From positions 220,843 through 284,842 of the forward strand of contig CACLXL010000001.1 in the NCBI GenBank assembly GCA_902610975.1: a stretch of DNA of 64,000 nt. Direction: 5' to 3'. Every line of letters begins with the position of its first letter. Position 1 is the stretch's first letter. The stretch is from an uncultured Pelagibacteraceae bacterium (lineage in GTDB: Bacteria; Pseudomonadota; Alphaproteobacteria; Pelagibacterales; Pelagibacteraceae). Below the pieces are notes generated by a model that was not told where the DNA came from, did no database searches, and saw only the letters and a list, made by a program, of their open reading frames with translations. The position numbers and the translations under genes are program-made. Below, one piece after another: positions 16,137-24,449 of the stretch.

Positions 16137-17307
16137 AAATTCTTTAAAAACTGGTTCTGATAAAGACGGCTATTTCGGTGAATATGGAGGAATAGCAGCT
16201 GGAGAGAATTTAATGAATAATCTTGAAGAGCTTAAAAAAGCTTTTGAAGATGCAATTAAAGATAAAAAATTCTTAGATGAATTTGCTTATTACTGCAAAC
16301 ATTGGATTGGAAGGCCCAGCCCGATATATTTTGCCGAACGAATAACAAAAAAAATTGGTGGAGCAAAAATTTATTTTAAACAAGAACATTTAAATCATAC
16401 AGGCAGTCACAAACCTACAAATACTTTGTTTCAAGTTTTACTGGCAAAAAGAATGGGTAAGAAAAAAATTATTTGTGAATCTGGAGCAGGTCAACATTGG
16501 TCTGCGGCTGCGGCTACTGCTGCTAAGTTTGGTATGCCAATTGTAGGGGTGATGGGGAAAATTGACTGCGCCCGGGTTAATCAAAATTTAATAAAAGCTA
16601 AACATTATGGGGGAAAGCTCAAGATTGTTGAAGGCTCGCTTCGCGAAGCTATAACAGCGGCTATAAAAGAATGGTCTAACAATCCAGATTATTACTATTT
16701 AATTGGTTCAACATGTTCTTCTTCACCATTTGTTGATATCGTAAGATACGCTCAAAGTATCATCGGAAAAGAAATGAGAGAGCAGTTTATGGAACTTGAA
16801 GGAAAACTTCCTAATGAAATAATAGCATGTGCTGGAGCGGGTAGTAATTTTACCGGTTCAATTTTTGAATTTTTGGATGAGCCTGAAATTAAAAAAGTTG
16901 TTGTTGAAGCTGAAGAGACTGCTGCTTTAACTAATGGTACAAAAGGAATTCAGCAAGGTATGGTTACGAAATTTCTTCAATCAGATGACGGATCAAAGTC
17001 ACTTGGCGGAAGTTCACTCGGAGCTGGAATTATGTACTACGGAATATCTCCTCAACTAGCACATCTTAAAGATATTGGTGCAATAGAAGCCTCCGCTGCA
17101 AGTGATAAGGAACTTTTAGAGACTTATAAGCTTGTCGCACAAAACGAAGGTATAGGAATTTCATTTGAACCTGCTGCGGCAGTTACTGAAGCTTTGAAAA
17201 GAGCCAAAGGTAAACCTAAAGACTATATTATCTGTGCCACAGCATGTGGAAGAGTAGAAAAAGACCTTGATGTAATTGAACGCTTAATAGGTAAAGATTT
17301 TGAGTAA
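16117..17307 (+). CDS. trpB: Tryptophan synthase beta chain (divergent form)
   Basis: A 396-aa PLP enzyme joining indole and serine. The PLP lysine is Lys99 in NHTGSHKPTNT, the catalytic Glu is in CESGAGQHWS, and ACAGAGSNFTG is the phosphate-binding loop. Several otherwise near-invariant positions differ from ordinary TrpB: GEYGGIAAGENL for the GGRYVPETL-type start, HKPTNT for HKINN, GQHWSAAA for GQHGVATA. Operon context with trpF and trpA supports the function. The divergence could mean a special lineage form or an altered partner contact. Confidence 0.88.
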   Translation: MSTEKIKNSLKTGSDKDGYFGEYGGIAAGENLMNNLEELKKAFEDAIKDKKFLDEFAYYCKHWIGRPSPIYFAERITKKIGGAKIYFKQEHLNHTGSHKPTNTLFQVLLAKRMGKKKIICESGAGQHWSAAAATAAKFGMPIVGVMGKIDCARVNQNLIKAKHYGGKLKIVEGSLREAITAAIKEWSNNPDYYYLIGSTCSSSPFVDIVRYAQSIIGKEMREQFMELEGKLPNEIIACAGAGSNFTGSIFEFLDEPEIKKVVVEAEETAALTNGTKGIQQGMVTKFLQSDDGSKSLGGSSLGAGIMYYGISPQLAHLKDIGAIEASAASDKELLETYKLVAQNEGIGISFEPAAAVTEALKRAKGKPKDYIICATACGRVEKDLDVIERLIGKDFE

Positions 17308-18103
17308 TAGATTTAAAAAGATTTTCTCTAATAAATCACAAAAAACAAAAATGATAGCTTACTTCGTTGCTTGTTATCCTAATTTTGAAAAATCATTAGA
17401 AATAATCAAGAAATCGATAGATGCCGGAGTTAATATTTGTGAAATTGGTTTTCCGACACAGGAGGCAAGTGGTGAAGGAATAGTTATTAAAAATGCTCAT
17501 GATCATTGCTTGCAAAGAAATGTTACTTTAAAAGATACTATAAAATTGGCTAAAGCTGTCAGAAACTATAACAATGATGTTGGCATAATTTTAATGGGCT
17601 ATATGTCTAATATCTTCAAATATCCTATTAAAAACTTTGTGAGTGACTTAGCTTCAGTAGACGTTGATGGGTGTTTAATTGTCGATGCACCACATGAATT
17701 ACGAGAAGAGAATGAGCTTAGAAACTTGATGAATAAAAAAAATCTTTCTTTGATAAAATTAGTGGCTCCAACAACTAAAGAAGAAAGGCTTAAAAAATTA
17801 TCAAATTTATTTTCTGGTTGGGTTTACAGTCTAAATTTTTCTGGCATCTCAGGTTCTAAATCAGCTAATTTGGAAGACGTTAAAAATATGATAAAAAAAA
17901 TTAAAACTTATACCGATTTACCTGTTTGCTCAGGATTCGGTATCAAAACACCCGGAGATGCAAAAAAAATGACCCAGACTGGTTGTGATGGTGTTATTGT
18001 TGGTTCTAGTATAGTTGAATACATAGGAAAAAATTTAAATGACACTAAATTGCCAAAAAATGTTGGAAATATAATTAAAACTTTTGTAGAAGAATTAAAA
18101 TGA
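17300..18103 (+). CDS. trpA: Tryptophan synthase alpha chain (divergent form)
   Basis: A 267-aa TIM-barrel protein expected to cleave indole-3-glycerol phosphate. It starts with TTG inside trpB. The catalytic Glu is kept in CEIGFP. The region that normally reads DPLADGP reads EASGEGI here, so the catalytic Asp60 position is Glu. MGYMSNIFKY, VDAPHELREE and VYSLNFSGISG match the family only loosely (usual YYNPI, DLPPEE, YVSxxGVTG). Both subunits diverge together, which suggests co-evolution, not decay. Confidence 0.87.
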   Translation: MSNRFKKIFSNKSQKTKMIAYFVACYPNFEKSLEIIKKSIDAGVNICEIGFPTQEASGEGIVIKNAHDHCLQRNVTLKDTIKLAKAVRNYNNDVGIILMGYMSNIFKYPIKNFVSDLASVDVDGCLIVDAPHELREENELRNLMNKKNLSLIKLVAPTTKEERLKKLSNLFSGWVYSLNFSGISGSKSANLEDVKNMIKKIKTYTDLPVCSGFGIKTPGDAKKMTQTGCDGVIVGSSIVEYIGKNLNDTKLPKNVGNIIKTFVEELK

Positions 18104-19053
18104 ATTGGATTCAAAAAAAATTGCAAAGCTTTGTAGAAAAAGCAAAAGAAACTTTTAAGCGAGAAAGACCTTCAAGGAAAGATCAAGATGATAGCATGTG
18201 GGTTAATTGTCCTGGTTGTAACCAAATGTTGTTAAAGGAAGATTTGAGAAAAAATTTTAATGTTTGTAAATGTTCATATCATTTTGATTTAGATCCAAAA
18301 ATAAGATTTTCAGAAATGCTTTTTGATGATGGTGAGTACGAATTAATTGAATGTCCCGAATGGGCAGATCCAGACCCTCTAAATTTTAAAATTGGAGATA
18401 AGAAATTTATTGATAAATATAATGCTTACAAAAAGAAAACTGGTCAACAAAGTGCTATTCTTGCAGCTAAAGGTACAGTAAACGGATTAAAGATAATTGC
18501 TTTTGGTTATAATTTTCAACACGGCGGAGCAGCCTTAACTCAAAGAGAGGGTGAACATTTGCTTTCAGGAATTCAAACGGCTCTTAATGAAAAAGTCGAT
18601 GCAGTAGTTTCCTTTTATCAAAGTGGTGGTATGGCTGTCACGGGAAATCTTAATTCATTAAAAAATATGCCAGTACAAATGATGGCAATGAAAATGTTAA
18701 AAAAAGCTGGAATAGTAACCATTGGAATTTGTGGATCAAAAATTACTGGAGGAACATTTTGTAATGTTTATGGTAATGACTTTATTTTTGCAGAAAATCC
18801 AAAGAGTGAGAATCTTTTGTTCGCTGGAAAAATAGTTTCTGCTTCAGTCAATAAAGGTCAAGAATTACCACAAGACTTTGGTCAAGCTTCGAGTATAGTT
18901 GATCATGGTATGATCGATGGAGTTTTCCATTCAAGAATGGAAATAAGAGAAAAGATAACAAATTTAATAAGAGTTATTCTTAAAAAATCTGAAATAGAAG
19001 CTAAAGCTGAGTCAACATCTAATGTCAAAGTTGATCTACAATCAGCTAGCTAA
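18100..19053 (+). CDS. accD: Acetyl-CoA carboxylase carboxyltransferase subunit beta
   Basis: A 317-aa subunit that, with AccA, moves the carboxyl group to acetyl-CoA in fatty acid synthesis. The N-terminal zinc ribbon is WVNCPGCNQ then NVCKCSYHF. Its second half is C-x-C, one residue shorter than the usual C-x2-C. The carboxyltransferase core (YQSGGMAVTGN, ITGGTFCNVYGND) is intact. It overlaps trpA by four bases and folC by 32. Confidence 0.93.
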   Translation: MNWIQKKLQSFVEKAKETFKRERPSRKDQDDSMWVNCPGCNQMLLKEDLRKNFNVCKCSYHFDLDPKIRFSEMLFDDGEYELIECPEWADPDPLNFKIGDKKFIDKYNAYKKKTGQQSAILAAKGTVNGLKIIAFGYNFQHGGAALTQREGEHLLSGIQTALNEKVDAVVSFYQSGGMAVTGNLNSLKNMPVQMMAMKMLKKAGIVTIGICGSKITGGTFCNVYGNDFIFAENPKSENLLFAGKIVSASVNKGQELPQDFGQASSIVDHGMIDGVFHSRMEIREKITNLIRVILKKSEIEAKAESTSNVKVDLQSAS

Positions 19054-20278
19054 TCACAAGTTATTTAACAAATCTATTAAGTTTGGTCTTAAAAGAATAA
19101 AGCTAGCGCTTAAATTATTAGGAAATCCTGAAAAGAAGCTTAATAATGTTATACAGGTAATTGGAGAGTCTGGAAAGTTCACAACTTTATACTCATTGAA
19201 ATCATTTATAGAAGCTAATGGTCAAACTACCACAATGCATATTTCTCCTTCACTAAAAGATATTAGAGAAAGATTCTATATGGGAAATAGATATCTTTCA
19301 CATAAAGAAATTAAAAAAACTATTAATCAAATTGAAAAATTAAAAATTCCATTAACAGTGTATGAGTGTCTTACTCTTGTGTTTATTTTGAATGCGTCCA
19401 AACTAAATACTAACTACAATATACAAGAAACCGGAGCCTTATGGCGACTCGACTCAAATAACGTCCACGACTTTCCAGTAATACAAATTTGCACAAATAT
19501 AAATAAGCAACACTTAAATTTTTTGAAAAAAAAAACTTTAAATGAAATAATTAAAGAAGATGTTGCTTACCTGAATAATTTTACAAATATTTACATTGGA
19601 AAACAAACGCCTTACGTTCTTCAAAAAATTAAAGTGCATTTAAAAAAAAACAAAAGCAAGATAGTGTATCCAGAAACTTGGAAAATAATTAAAAGTGGTA
19701 ATTCATTTTATTACAAGGATAAAAAAACTATGATTAGGCTAAATACTAAACATGTTTATTCGAAAGGGATGAGAGAAAATGTTTGTCTTGCAATCAAAGT
19801 AGCGTTAGATCTCAAAATTGATAAGAAAATTATTCAAAAAACTTTACCAAAACTCTTTTTTGAAGGTCGTTTCCAGTATTTAAGAAAAGGTAAAATAAAA
19901 AAGAAACTTCAAAAAAATGAGTCAATTATGGTCGATGGAGCTCACTCACCTTGGGATGCAAAAAATATCTCAAACTATCTTAAAACTATCAAAAAACCTA
20001 AATATGCAATTTTAGCAATGATGAAAAATAAACAATCAGACTTGTTTGTCAAAAATTTAAGAGGTGTTTTTAAAAAAATTTACACAGTTCCAATTGAAAA
20101 TGAAAAAGGATCTCTTAAATCAAAAGAATTACACAAAATAGCATCAAATAATAAAATTAACTCTGAAAGTTGTAAAAATTTTGATGAAGCTTTAAAAAAA
20201 ATAAGCTCAAAAGAAACTAAATTATGCGTTGTTCTGGGTTCACTTTATCAAATTGGTAATGTGTTAAAAAAGAACTAG
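19022..20278 (+). CDS. folC: Folylpolyglutamate / dihydrofolate synthase
   Basis: A 418-aa Mur-ligase-fold enzyme that adds glutamate to folates. Position after accD and the motifs YECLTLVFILNASK, ETGALWRLDS, FEGRFQYL and MVDGAHSPWDA identify it. The ATP loop reads VIGESGKFTT where the family has GTNGKGST: the glycines and Lys are kept but Asn and the Gly/Ser pair change. ETGALWRLDS also departs from the usual ETGLGGRLDA. Function is likely but the site is unusual. It starts inside accD and meets trxA tail to tail with a four-base overlap. Confidence 0.87.
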   Translation: MSKLIYNQLANHKLFNKSIKFGLKRIKLALKLLGNPEKKLNNVIQVIGESGKFTTLYSLKSFIEANGQTTTMHISPSLKDIRERFYMGNRYLSHKEIKKTINQIEKLKIPLTVYECLTLVFILNASKLNTNYNIQETGALWRLDSNNVHDFPVIQICTNINKQHLNFLKKKTLNEIIKEDVAYLNNFTNIYIGKQTPYVLQKIKVHLKKNKSKIVYPETWKIIKSGNSFYYKDKKTMIRLNTKHVYSKGMRENVCLAIKVALDLKIDKKIIQKTLPKLFFEGRFQYLRKGKIKKKLQKNESIMVDGAHSPWDAKNISNYLKTIKKPKYAILAMMKNKQSDLFVKNLRGVFKKIYTVPIENEKGSLKSKELHKIASNNKINSESCKNFDEALKKISSKETKLCVVLGSLYQIGNVLKKN

Positions 20279-20592
20279 ATGTGCTGGTTTATCCAAGAGA
20301 CTATGTCAGCTTTATTTGACATTCCAACTTTTTGTGAGACTAGCTTTGAGTCAACATACAAAAAAAGAGAGGGAACGCCGCGCACAGAATTTAAAGTGGG
20401 AAAATTAGGATCTGAGTCTATATCATGTTTTGCAATTACAATTTTATCTTTCATGTCAGAAGCAATTTCGTCAAGAATCGGTGATAGGGCAGAACATGGA
20501 GAACACCAAGTTCCAAAAAAATCAAAAATAATAACTTTATTTTCTTTAATAAGTTTCTCGTAAGTATTATCTGTAGACTTTATCGTAGACAT
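20275..20592 (-). CDS. trxA: Thioredoxin
   Basis: A 105-aa thioredoxin-fold protein reducing cytoplasmic disulfides. The active site is WCSPC, in place of the usual WCGPC, preceded by FDFFG with the buried Asp; the cis-proline is in VRGVPSLF. The central Gly-to-Ser change may shift the redox potential. Thioredoxin after folC is the normal alphaproteobacterial order, though the strand differs here. Confidence 0.9.
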   Translation of the reverse strand: MSTIKSTDNTYEKLIKENKVIIFDFFGTWCSPCSALSPILDEIASDMKDKIVIAKHDIDSDPNFPTLNSVRGVPSLFLYVDSKLVSQKVGMSNKADIVSWINQHI

Positions 20593-20636
20593 AAAACCGT
20601 ATTAGTTATTTGAAAAAAAAAGTCAACTTAAGAAAT

Positions 20637-20837
20637 TTACTTATATATCGATAATTGTTTATAACATTTAGGTTTTTTATTGGATCTACCTATTTCAATT
20701 CGTCTGCCGTTCTCTAATATACAGTAAATATACCAATAAGGCTTGAATTGAAAATCGACATCTCTAATCTCTTCTATTCGAATTTCTGTAACAGAATTAT
20801 TTAATTCCTTTTCGTGTAATTTAATGATGTTTCTCAT
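20637..20837 (-). CDS. Small protein of unknown function (66 aa)
   Basis: Not recognised. It is basic and aromatic-rich, with no signal peptide or membrane segment. The start overlaps the upstream 121-aa gene by 17 bases, so it reads as the last gene of the four-gene operon that starts at 23878. The overlap and the intact frame are the only support. Confidence 0.5.
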   Translation of the reverse strand: MRNIIKLHEKELNNSVTEIRIEEIRDVDFQFKPYWYIYCILENGRRIEIGRSNKKPKCYKQLSIYK

Positions 20838-21186
20838 TATTTTTTTTTTTATCTTTATTTAACATTGGTAAAATAGTTTTATCTATCCATTCATGCTGTA
20901 ATTTAACTGTTTTATCGTATTCTTTAATAAATTCTTCCATAATTTCTATATCAACTTTAGCACGCTCGTAATCCCGTCTATCCTTCAAATGATTAAGGTA
21001 TTTAAGAATTTTGGTTGGTAAATTTAAAATAAAGATAAATAAACTCGTAAAAGGAGATCTCGCTAAAAGCCTAAGCTCTCTTTGTTTATAAAGTGCACGG
21101 TAAGTAAAGTAATCATCCATTCGACTTAAATAATCTTCTCTAGCTTTTATACTTTCTTTAAAATATTTGTAAATTTTATTGCTCAT
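20821..21186 (-). CDS. Unknown helical protein (121 aa)
   Basis: Not recognised. Mostly charged helix with one moderately hydrophobic stretch (residues about 46-60, FTSLFIFILNLPTKI) that could be an amphipathic or membrane-associated helix. The C-terminus is Lys/Asn-rich. It starts four bases after the stop of the exonuclease I-like gene, so it is almost certainly cotranscribed and perhaps coupled to it. Confidence 0.6.
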   Translation of the reverse strand: MSNKIYKYFKESIKAREDYLSRMDDYFTYRALYKQRELRLLARSPFTSLFIFILNLPTKILKYLNHLKDRRDYERAKVDIEIMEEFIKEYDKTVKLQHEWIDKTILPMLNKDKKKNNEKHH

Positions 21187-21190
21187 GTCA

Positions 21191-22630
21191 TTAAATGTAT
21201 TTTTCGTAATTTGATTGCATATTAAAAAGATACTTATCGAGTTTAATTAATTTTTTCATTTTTTCGTTATCTTCATCATTTTCAGCTTGTAGCTTTAAAG
21301 TATCAAGCCTTGCAAACTGAGCAGGTATATTCGTAAATACTGAGTCATCTCCATCATTGTTTAAAATAAAACTCGCTATTCTTTTTTTTATTCTTGTGTA
21401 ATCTCTTTTACTTAATATCTTAATAAAATCTTCTTCGGTATGTTCCTCATAAATAACCATTTCAGCTAAAGTCTTTATTTCATCTCTTTTAAATTTATTA
21501 AATATCTTTTTCTTTTCGTCATTTGTTTCCGCTAGATTAAATGCATCCATTAATTTTCTCTCTTCAATAGATGGATTTAATTTGTAAATCATTTGTTCAG
21601 GCTCTAATTTTCGCTGATCATTTTCCATTTTTTCATCGAGTCTCTCTTGTTGAATTGTCTTAATTTTATTTAATATTTCCTCTCTATTTTGACTTATAAC
21701 TTTTTGTCTTCTCTCTAATTCTTTCATTCCCAGGTTTTTATAAACATCATCATTAAGAGCATATTTTTTATCCATTAAAAGAGGCGAACGGTTTGCCTTC
21801 TGGGTTCTGCACCATTTAGGTGATGCATCCAATTCTTTTTTAAATGCATCAGTGTCATTTAAAACACTCAGAATTTCTTCTGGTGGTTTACGAAGATCAT
21901 ACGTCAAGTACCAGGAAGGGTAGATCCCTTCTCCAAGTAACGTTCCCGCATATATCTTTGCAACCCTCCATGCTTCCATCCAACAGAAAATGGGAGTCGA
22001 TTGGAGTTTAGGAAATACATCGGGTTTTCTTCTTAAAGCTAGAGACGCCTTAAAAACTTCAGGAGCTTTCTTAGCTAACAACTCTCCTAACTTCATAGTA
22101 CTGACAGTATCTCCATAGCTAGTATGAGCTACAGTTTTTATATTATTCACTCTACAAACTGACTCGAGTTTATATATGGGTAAATTTTTATCGTTTAGTT
22201 CAAAAGAGATAGAATTAGGTGCAAAAAGATTTACTGATCTCACGACAGGTAATAAATCAAACGAGTCGGAATTAGTCAGATAAGGCCAACGTAAATTCAC
22301 AAATAAACTATGATTTAGTAAGACTGTATCGTAGTTATGATTATTAAATCCAACAAATATAGCTCCCATTTTTTTCCACTTAGTAAATTTCTCTTCTAAT
22401 TTTTTTAGCATCACGCCATACGTGTCCTGTTTCATCAAATAATCAACATCGAGTCCATTAACTAGCATGGCGTCGACCTCTAGAGGTCTACTTTTTCTTG
22501 GTCTAGCAGACAAAGTAAACTCATCTAAGATTTGAAATTTATCGTTTGAAAGAACTCCAGAAATTTGGAGGACAGATGCCTTACCGCATGCACCTGAGTC
22601 ACTTTCAATATCGAACCATGCAAAAATCAT
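21191..22630 (-). CDS. Exonuclease I-like DEDDh exonuclease
   Basis: A 479-aa protein of about the length of E. coli ExoI (SbcB). Exonuclease residues are visible: WFDIES (Asp-x-Glu), FVGFNNHNYD (Asp), and AHTSYGD near residue 165, the H-x4-D pair of the DEDDh class. DSFDLLPVVRSV and YKLESVCRVNNIK match the ExoI core. The C-terminal half is helical and charged, as in ExoI. It probably degrades single-stranded DNA 3' to 5' in repair. It is the second gene of an operon headed by an XRE-S24 protein, an unusual partner for ExoI. Confidence 0.8.
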   Translation of the reverse strand: MIFAWFDIESDSGACGKASVLQISGVLSNDKFQILDEFTLSARPRKSRPLEVDAMLVNGLDVDYLMKQDTYGVMLKKLEEKFTKWKKMGAIFVGFNNHNYDTVLLNHSLFVNLRWPYLTNSDSFDLLPVVRSVNLFAPNSISFELNDKNLPIYKLESVCRVNNIKTVAHTSYGDTVSTMKLGELLAKKAPEVFKASLALRRKPDVFPKLQSTPIFCWMEAWRVAKIYAGTLLGEGIYPSWYLTYDLRKPPEEILSVLNDTDAFKKELDASPKWCRTQKANRSPLLMDKKYALNDDVYKNLGMKELERRQKVISQNREEILNKIKTIQQERLDEKMENDQRKLEPEQMIYKLNPSIEERKLMDAFNLAETNDEKKKIFNKFKRDEIKTLAEMVIYEEHTEEDFIKILSKRDYTRIKKRIASFILNNDGDDSVFTNIPAQFARLDTLKLQAENDEDNEKMKKLIKLDKYLFNMQSNYEKYI

Positions 22631-22642
22631 ATTTTTATTTTC

Positions 22643-23878
22643 CTAAGCTCTTTTCTTTTTAATATCTTCATTTGACATTCCGTCTGACTCATCAGAAAAT
22701 AAATTTGGCTCAGACTTAAGTCCTCTGCTTAAAAACTCTGGAATTTCAAAATCCTGGTCGAATAAATTTTTATTCATAATAGTCTTGTTTTCATTAGTAA
22801 ATCCTGATTTCCAAATTACTTTGCCAATTATATAATCTTTTCTAGGTTTGCCTTTATTGTCCAATGCAGCAATAGTCTGTCTAGAATACTTGTTATTATC
22901 TGGAATAGAAATAATCTGATAAGTATCTTTGAACATCGTAAATTGCAGTCGTCTAATACATATCTTATTAAATTCTTTGACAACAAATAAACCTCCTTTA
23001 AATGCATTTGTTTCACCTAAAGTTGTCTTTATAGCCAAACATTCATCACCAATTGAAATTGCAGGACTCATATAATCATCATCGACTTTAATTAAAAATA
23101 ATTTAGAAAAATCACTAATTGAAAAGTTTTTACGAATTGCACTTTTCTTCATTAAAAAGCCATCTGATTTTGAATTAATAAAGTTTATCTTTTTATACTC
23201 TGAAGGTGAAAAGAAGTTAGGCAGAAAGGTTTTTCTTAAACTCTCACAAATTATATAAAAATCTTTAATTGCTTTTATTTCTAATTCAAAATTCTTGTAC
23301 TCGTCGGTATAAGTTTCTTTAATATCATCGATAGCTTCAAAATCTTCAACTATCATATTCTGTAGCCAATCTTCTGTGTTTTGATATCCTTGTAAAAATC
23401 CAATATAATCTTCATACTTTTCAGGCTCAATTTTTTCAATATACTTGTCTAAAATAGTTAATTCATCTTGATCAAAAATATCATTCTTGTTTATTGAGAT
23501 ATTTTCCCCAGATCCTATTTTAATACCTGGATTAAGACTGCTAATTGCTAATATGTGATGCTCTAGTGCTGGGATTAAAAGTTTTTCAATAACTCCCCCA
23601 TTTTTACTTATCATGTTATAAAATAAATCAAATCTACTAATTTTTTCTTTAGGATTGTGTTTTTTAGCTAAAGCGCGATAAATACTTAAAAGGAAGAAGT
23701 AAGAAAAACTTCTTGGAAATATTTTTTTATCGTATCTATAAATATAACCTACCAACGAATTCCTATGATGTGAAAGTGTTAGAGAACATTGACTTTGGGA
23801 TAAGCCAGCAAACTTTAATAAATTAGTTAAAAGTAGCTTATTAATAGACAATAATGAATTTCTAGAATCCATACTCAT
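22643..23878 (-). CDS. XRE-type HTH protein with degenerate S24 (LexA/cI-like) domain
   Basis: A 411-aa regulator-like protein. An XRE-like helix-turn-helix can be read near residues 22-66 (GLSQSQCS through RSFSYFFLLSIYRAL). A long helical middle follows. The C-terminal domain (about 255-375) matches the S24 fold: VDDDYMSPAISIGDECL then GGLFVVKEFN and ICIRRLQF. The Ser of the usual S-M pair is Tyr and the usual Lys is Arg, so self-cleavage by the LexA/cI mechanism is unlikely. It heads a four-gene operon and is divergent from a small gene plus rmuC; autoregulation at the shared promoter is plausible. Confidence 0.68.
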   Translation of the reverse strand: MSMDSRNSLLSINKLLLTNLLKFAGLSQSQCSLTLSHHRNSLVGYIYRYDKKIFPRSFSYFFLLSIYRALAKKHNPKEKISRFDLFYNMISKNGGVIEKLLIPALEHHILAISSLNPGIKIGSGENISINKNDIFDQDELTILDKYIEKIEPEKYEDYIGFLQGYQNTEDWLQNMIVEDFEAIDDIKETYTDEYKNFELEIKAIKDFYIICESLRKTFLPNFFSPSEYKKINFINSKSDGFLMKKSAIRKNFSISDFSKLFLIKVDDDYMSPAISIGDECLAIKTTLGETNAFKGGLFVVKEFNKICIRRLQFTMFKDTYQIISIPDNNKYSRQTIAALDNKGKPRKDYIIGKVIWKSGFTNENKTIMNKNLFDQDFEIPEFLSRGLKSEPNLFSDESDGMSNEDIKKKRA

Positions 23879-23917
23879 TATATATACTTATTTTATGCAA
23901 AAATAAAGTAAAAAAAA

Positions 23918-23959
23918 GTCAATTTTACTGTTGACATGCAAAGATTTGTGTGATTAAGT
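23918..23959 (+). promoter_or_regulatory. Promoter with operator-like dyad before the 127-aa gene and rmuC
   Basis: A consensus -35 TTGACA lies at 23931-23936. The -10 is weak: TTAAGT at 23954-23959 after 17 bases. The -35 is one arm of a perfect dyad, GTCAA-N8-TTGAC (23918-23922 and 23931-23935), a typical repressor-site layout. The XRE-S24 protein encoded divergently at 23878 is the obvious candidate to bind. This is inference from position and symmetry. Confidence 0.5.
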
Positions 23960-23965
23960 GCTTTT

Positions 23966-24045
23966 ATGAGTAAAAAAAAGACGAATATTAGGATGTTCTT
24001 TCCTTTCTACCTTTCTGATCCTTTTACTTGTCTTTTTTTACTCAT
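23966..24045 (+). repeat. Long inverted repeat in the leader of the 127-aa gene
   Basis: Arms 23966-23982 (ATGAGT, eight A, GAC) and 24030-24045 (GTC, seven T, ACTCAT) are complementary apart from one extra A, with 47 bases between them. In RNA they would close a hairpin just before the ribosome site GGAG at 24056-24059. The same bases also encode a 35-codon reading frame from the ATG at 23966 to a stop at 24071-24073, overlapping the next start codon. Confidence 0.6.
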
Positions 24046-24065
24046 TAACAAAAAAGGAGAAAAAA

Positions 24066-24449
24066 ATGCCTAAAACAAAAAAAAACAAGTCAAAAAACAA
24101 TGTAGTTCCTTTCAATAAGCCTAAAATAGATAAAGAGGCTGATGAAAAACTAAAGTTAAGAGAAAGTGAAAAAGACCGATTAAACACTGTGTTAAAACAA
24201 AAGTGCGATGAGATAATAGAAATTATAGATACAAGTCAAATCGATAAACAGTGGGGTGTCTATGCAGCTCTTTTCCATGTAAAACAAATGGGCGTATTTA
24301 ATCTTCATACTTCAGATTATGATTTAGCCAACAAAACATCTTCTGATGAAATTATGAAGAACCAAAGAGAATATCTGCAAACGTCTTTTCCGCAATTTGT
24401 GAACAATGATGAAAATAGTGAAGAAACTACAAAAAAGGTACTACACTAA
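24066..24449 (+). CDS. Unknown charged protein upstream of rmuC (127 aa)
   Basis: Not recognised. Lys-rich N-terminal tail (residues 1-25), a helical charged middle and an acidic C-terminus; no signal or membrane segment. A short segment, QWGVYAALFHVKQMGVFN (about 62-79), looks like a folded core. It has a strong ribosome site (AAGGAGAAAAAA before ATG). Its stop overlaps the rmuC ATG, so the two are translationally coupled. Confidence 0.65.
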   Translation: MPKTKKNKSKNNVVPFNKPKIDKEADEKLKLRESEKDRLNTVLKQKCDEIIEIIDTSQIDKQWGVYAALFHVKQMGVFNLHTSDYDLANKTSSDEIMKNQREYLQTSFPQFVNNDENSEETTKKVLH

